Assembly (NCBI RefSeq): GCF_007970185.1
Contig: NZ_CP042431.1
Location: forward strand, 3,844,001-3,908,000
Length of the DNA stretch: 64,000 nucleotides
Source: Pseudobacter ginsenosidimutans
GTDB lineage: Bacteria; Bacteroidota; Bacteroidia; Chitinophagales; Chitinophagaceae
Direction: 5' to 3'
The notes beneath the pieces are model-generated. The model searched no databases, was not told the DNA's origin, and saw only the letters and a list, made by a program, of their open reading frames with translations. Shown here piece by piece: positions 62,902 through 64,000 of this stretch. Position numbers and translations under genes: made by a program. The number at the start of each line of letters is the position of its first letter. The stretch's first letter is position 1.

Positions 62902-63008
62902 ACAAATTCAACGGTGATCGGACCGTTCTGCAGGGAAGACACAGTTTTTTTCGGAAAGGGGGTATTGGAGCAGGAAAATATTTTCAAATTATTTCAGCGG
63001 AGAGTGGT

Positions 63009-63593
63009 TCAGTAGAAAAACCTGCTGAACAAAAAGATAAAAAGCGGGAGGTGGGTATTCACATATTTCCGGATGGAACTTGTAGCGATCTGCAGGTATG
63101 ATTTTACAGTTTCCCGTGATAAATTAAGTTCTTTGGCGATCTCAACATATTTAAGTCGCTGGTAACGGCTGAGGATAAACACTTTTTTCTGCTGGGGCGG
63201 GAGTTGACTGATTGCCTTGTGAATTAATTGTAACCTATCCTCAGTGGTAAGTTCAGCATCCGGTGAAAGGTTCAACTGCTGCTTTTCCCAGTTCAACTGT
63301 TCAGTGCGTTCCCGCACCATTTTCCTGAGAACATTGAGTGCATGATTTTTGGAAACAGTAAAAAGCCAATGCTGGAAATTCTGCACTTCAGGAAGCTGGG
63401 CACGTTTTTCCCATACTTTGCAGAATATATCCTGGATATTCTCTTCGGCGAAAGTTCTTGAGGAAGTGAGCTGATAAAGATAGATACCAAGCCGGTGATG
63501 GTAAGCATGGAACAAGGCGGCGAAAGCTTTCTGGTCGCCTTCAGCTACCCGCAATAACAGGTCGGCTTCATTATGAGAATGTGGTGCAAGCAA
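63009..63593 (-). CDS. ECF RNA polymerase sigma factor (FecI-like)
   Basis: A 194-residue ECF sigma-70 factor. Region 2 begins at LLLRVAEGDQKAFAALFHAY and includes ENIQDIFCKVWEKR. Region 4 is a helix-turn-helix around LPPQQKKVFILSRYQRLKYVEIAKELNLSRETVKSYL. It would drive susC and following genes once released from FecR. In this frame a stop lies directly upstream and the only usable initiator before region 2 is the TTG at 63593; an ATG at 63604 is in another frame. Either a TTG start or a sequence error is possible. Confidence 0.92.
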   Translation of the reverse strand: MLAPHSHNEADLLLRVAEGDQKAFAALFHAYHHRLGIYLYQLTSSRTFAEENIQDIFCKVWEKRAQLPEVQNFQHWLFTVSKNHALNVLRKMVRERTEQLNWEKQQLNLSPDAELTTEDRLQLIHKAISQLPPQQKKVFILSRYQRLKYVEIAKELNLSRETVKSYLQIATSSIRKYVNTHLPLFIFLFSRFFY

Positions 63594-63692
63594 TGGTCAG
63601 ACATAAACAGTTATACGCAATTTAAGGGTTTTGGATGAAAACTGCTCCAAACATCAGCGGGTCCTGAACTAACTTGCTGACTTCCGGAGCAG

Positions 63693-63727
63693 AAAAAAAA
63701 TATCCGGGTACTCCGGATATTTTTTTA
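63693..63727. terminator. Bidirectional intrinsic terminator
   Basis: A long stem (ATATCCGG with CCGGATAT, five-base loop, 63700-63720) is flanked by eight As on the left and seven Ts on the right, so it works on both strands. It ends the dapF transcript (minus) 19 bp after its stop. Confidence 0.88.
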
Positions 63728-63745
63728 CATAATATAAAGATATGA

Positions 63746-64000
63746 TCAGGAAGCGTCCGGCACACTGATGGTGCCTGCGAAAACCCTTTCGGCGGGGCCG
63801 CAGAGCCAGACGTTCTCAAAAGTATCGTCGTCCACCCTGTCGTATTCCACGGTGAGCCTGCCACCTTTGGTGTGAACGGTTACATCGTTGAAGCCGCGTT
63901 CGTTGTGGTAACATACGAGTGCAGCAGCGGTAACGCCCGTGCCACAGGAATAGGTTTCGTCTTCCACACCGCGTTCGTAGGTGCGAACAGTGATCTCGTC
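63746..64000 (-). CDS. dapF: Diaminopimelate epimerase, C-terminal part (cut by window edge)
   Basis: The last 84 residues of DapF, which converts LL- to meso-diaminopimelate for lysine and peptidoglycan synthesis. The signature around the catalytic Cys is present: VRTYERGVEDETYSCGTGVT. The closing motif NVWLCGPAERVFAG follows near the end. The N-terminal half, with the other catalytic Cys, lies beyond the right edge. It is transcribed leftward and ends at a strong terminator. Confidence 0.95.
   Translation of the reverse strand, partial: DEITVRTYERGVEDETYSCGTGVTAAALVCYHNERGFNDVTVHTKGGRLTVEYDRVDDDTFENVWLCGPAERVFAGTISVPDAS

Overview
The window looks like chromosomal DNA of a Bacteroidota bacterium, most likely family Chitinophagaceae (inference from content, not from a search). 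The evidence is a SusC/SusD pair driven by an ECF sigma/FecR couple, secreted proteins ending in type IX secretion (T9SS) sorting domains, a TamL/TamB pair with lipoprotein TamL, many lipobox-bearing proteins, soluble PAS/HAMP histidine kinases of the 'SHDLQEPLR' type, and starts that mostly lack a strong Shine-Dalgarno.

Layout. 1-2.8 kb: a GH13 alpha-amylase (cut by the left edge), a Gfo/Idh/MocA oxidoreductase and a GSP39-like SDR. 2.8-10.5 kb: a CHASE3 sensor kinase divergent from rpoN (sigma-54), followed on the same strand by an NtrC-type sigma-54 activator and two soluble sensor kinases. 10.5-14.3 kb: a non-homologous end-joining (NHEJ) operon of ku plus three separate genes for the phosphoesterase, ligase and polymerase parts of LigD, in the order PE-LIG-POL. 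14.3-15.7 kb: two small membrane proteins, then about 0.8 kb of non-coding DNA with nested inverted repeats. 15.7-21.4 kb: a stress-protein cluster (DUF4142, PA2169-type four-helix bundle, Hsp20, H1-like DUF6496 protein, topoisomerase IB, low-affinity iron permease, DUF892 ferritin-like protein, flavin split-barrel protein). A well-formed TPP riboswitch sits here with no thiamine gene beside it. 21.4-31 kb: a candidate small RNA, an AsmA-like protein, and tamL-tamB. 31-39 kb: a secreted lipase, a very large soluble poly-HAMP hybrid kinase and a REC-kinase. 39-44.4 kb: a metzincin-like protease between REP-like palindromes, then NUDIX, CorA, DUF4242 and DUF1415 genes. 44.5-63.6 kb: a polysaccharide-utilisation region on the minus strand (ECF sigma, FecR, SusC with STN domain, SusD, FAD oxidoreductase, GH16 glucanase with CBM6-like modules, TPR-HTH membrane regulator, beta-helix adhesin-like protein). 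63.7 kb to the end: the 3' part of dapF.

How the genes may work together. The sigma/FecR/SusC set has the form of a trans-envelope signalling circuit: substrate at SusC, STN contact with FecR, release of the sigma factor. The GH16 enzyme suggests beta-1,3-(1,4)-glucan as substrate. The NHEJ operon and the neighbouring stress cluster share the theme of DNA and cell protection in non-growing cells. Several proteins of that stretch carry lysine/alanine-rich, histone H1-like tails.

Most noteworthy: the LigD split inside its basic linker with two A7 tracts at the break; the orphan TPP riboswitch plus terminator ahead of a ferritin-like gene; the nested inverted repeats at 14.97-15.65 kb; and a REP/REPIN-like palindrome family at 38.9, 41.8 and 54.7 kb. 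No CRISPR array, rRNA, tRNA, transposase or prophage was recognised.
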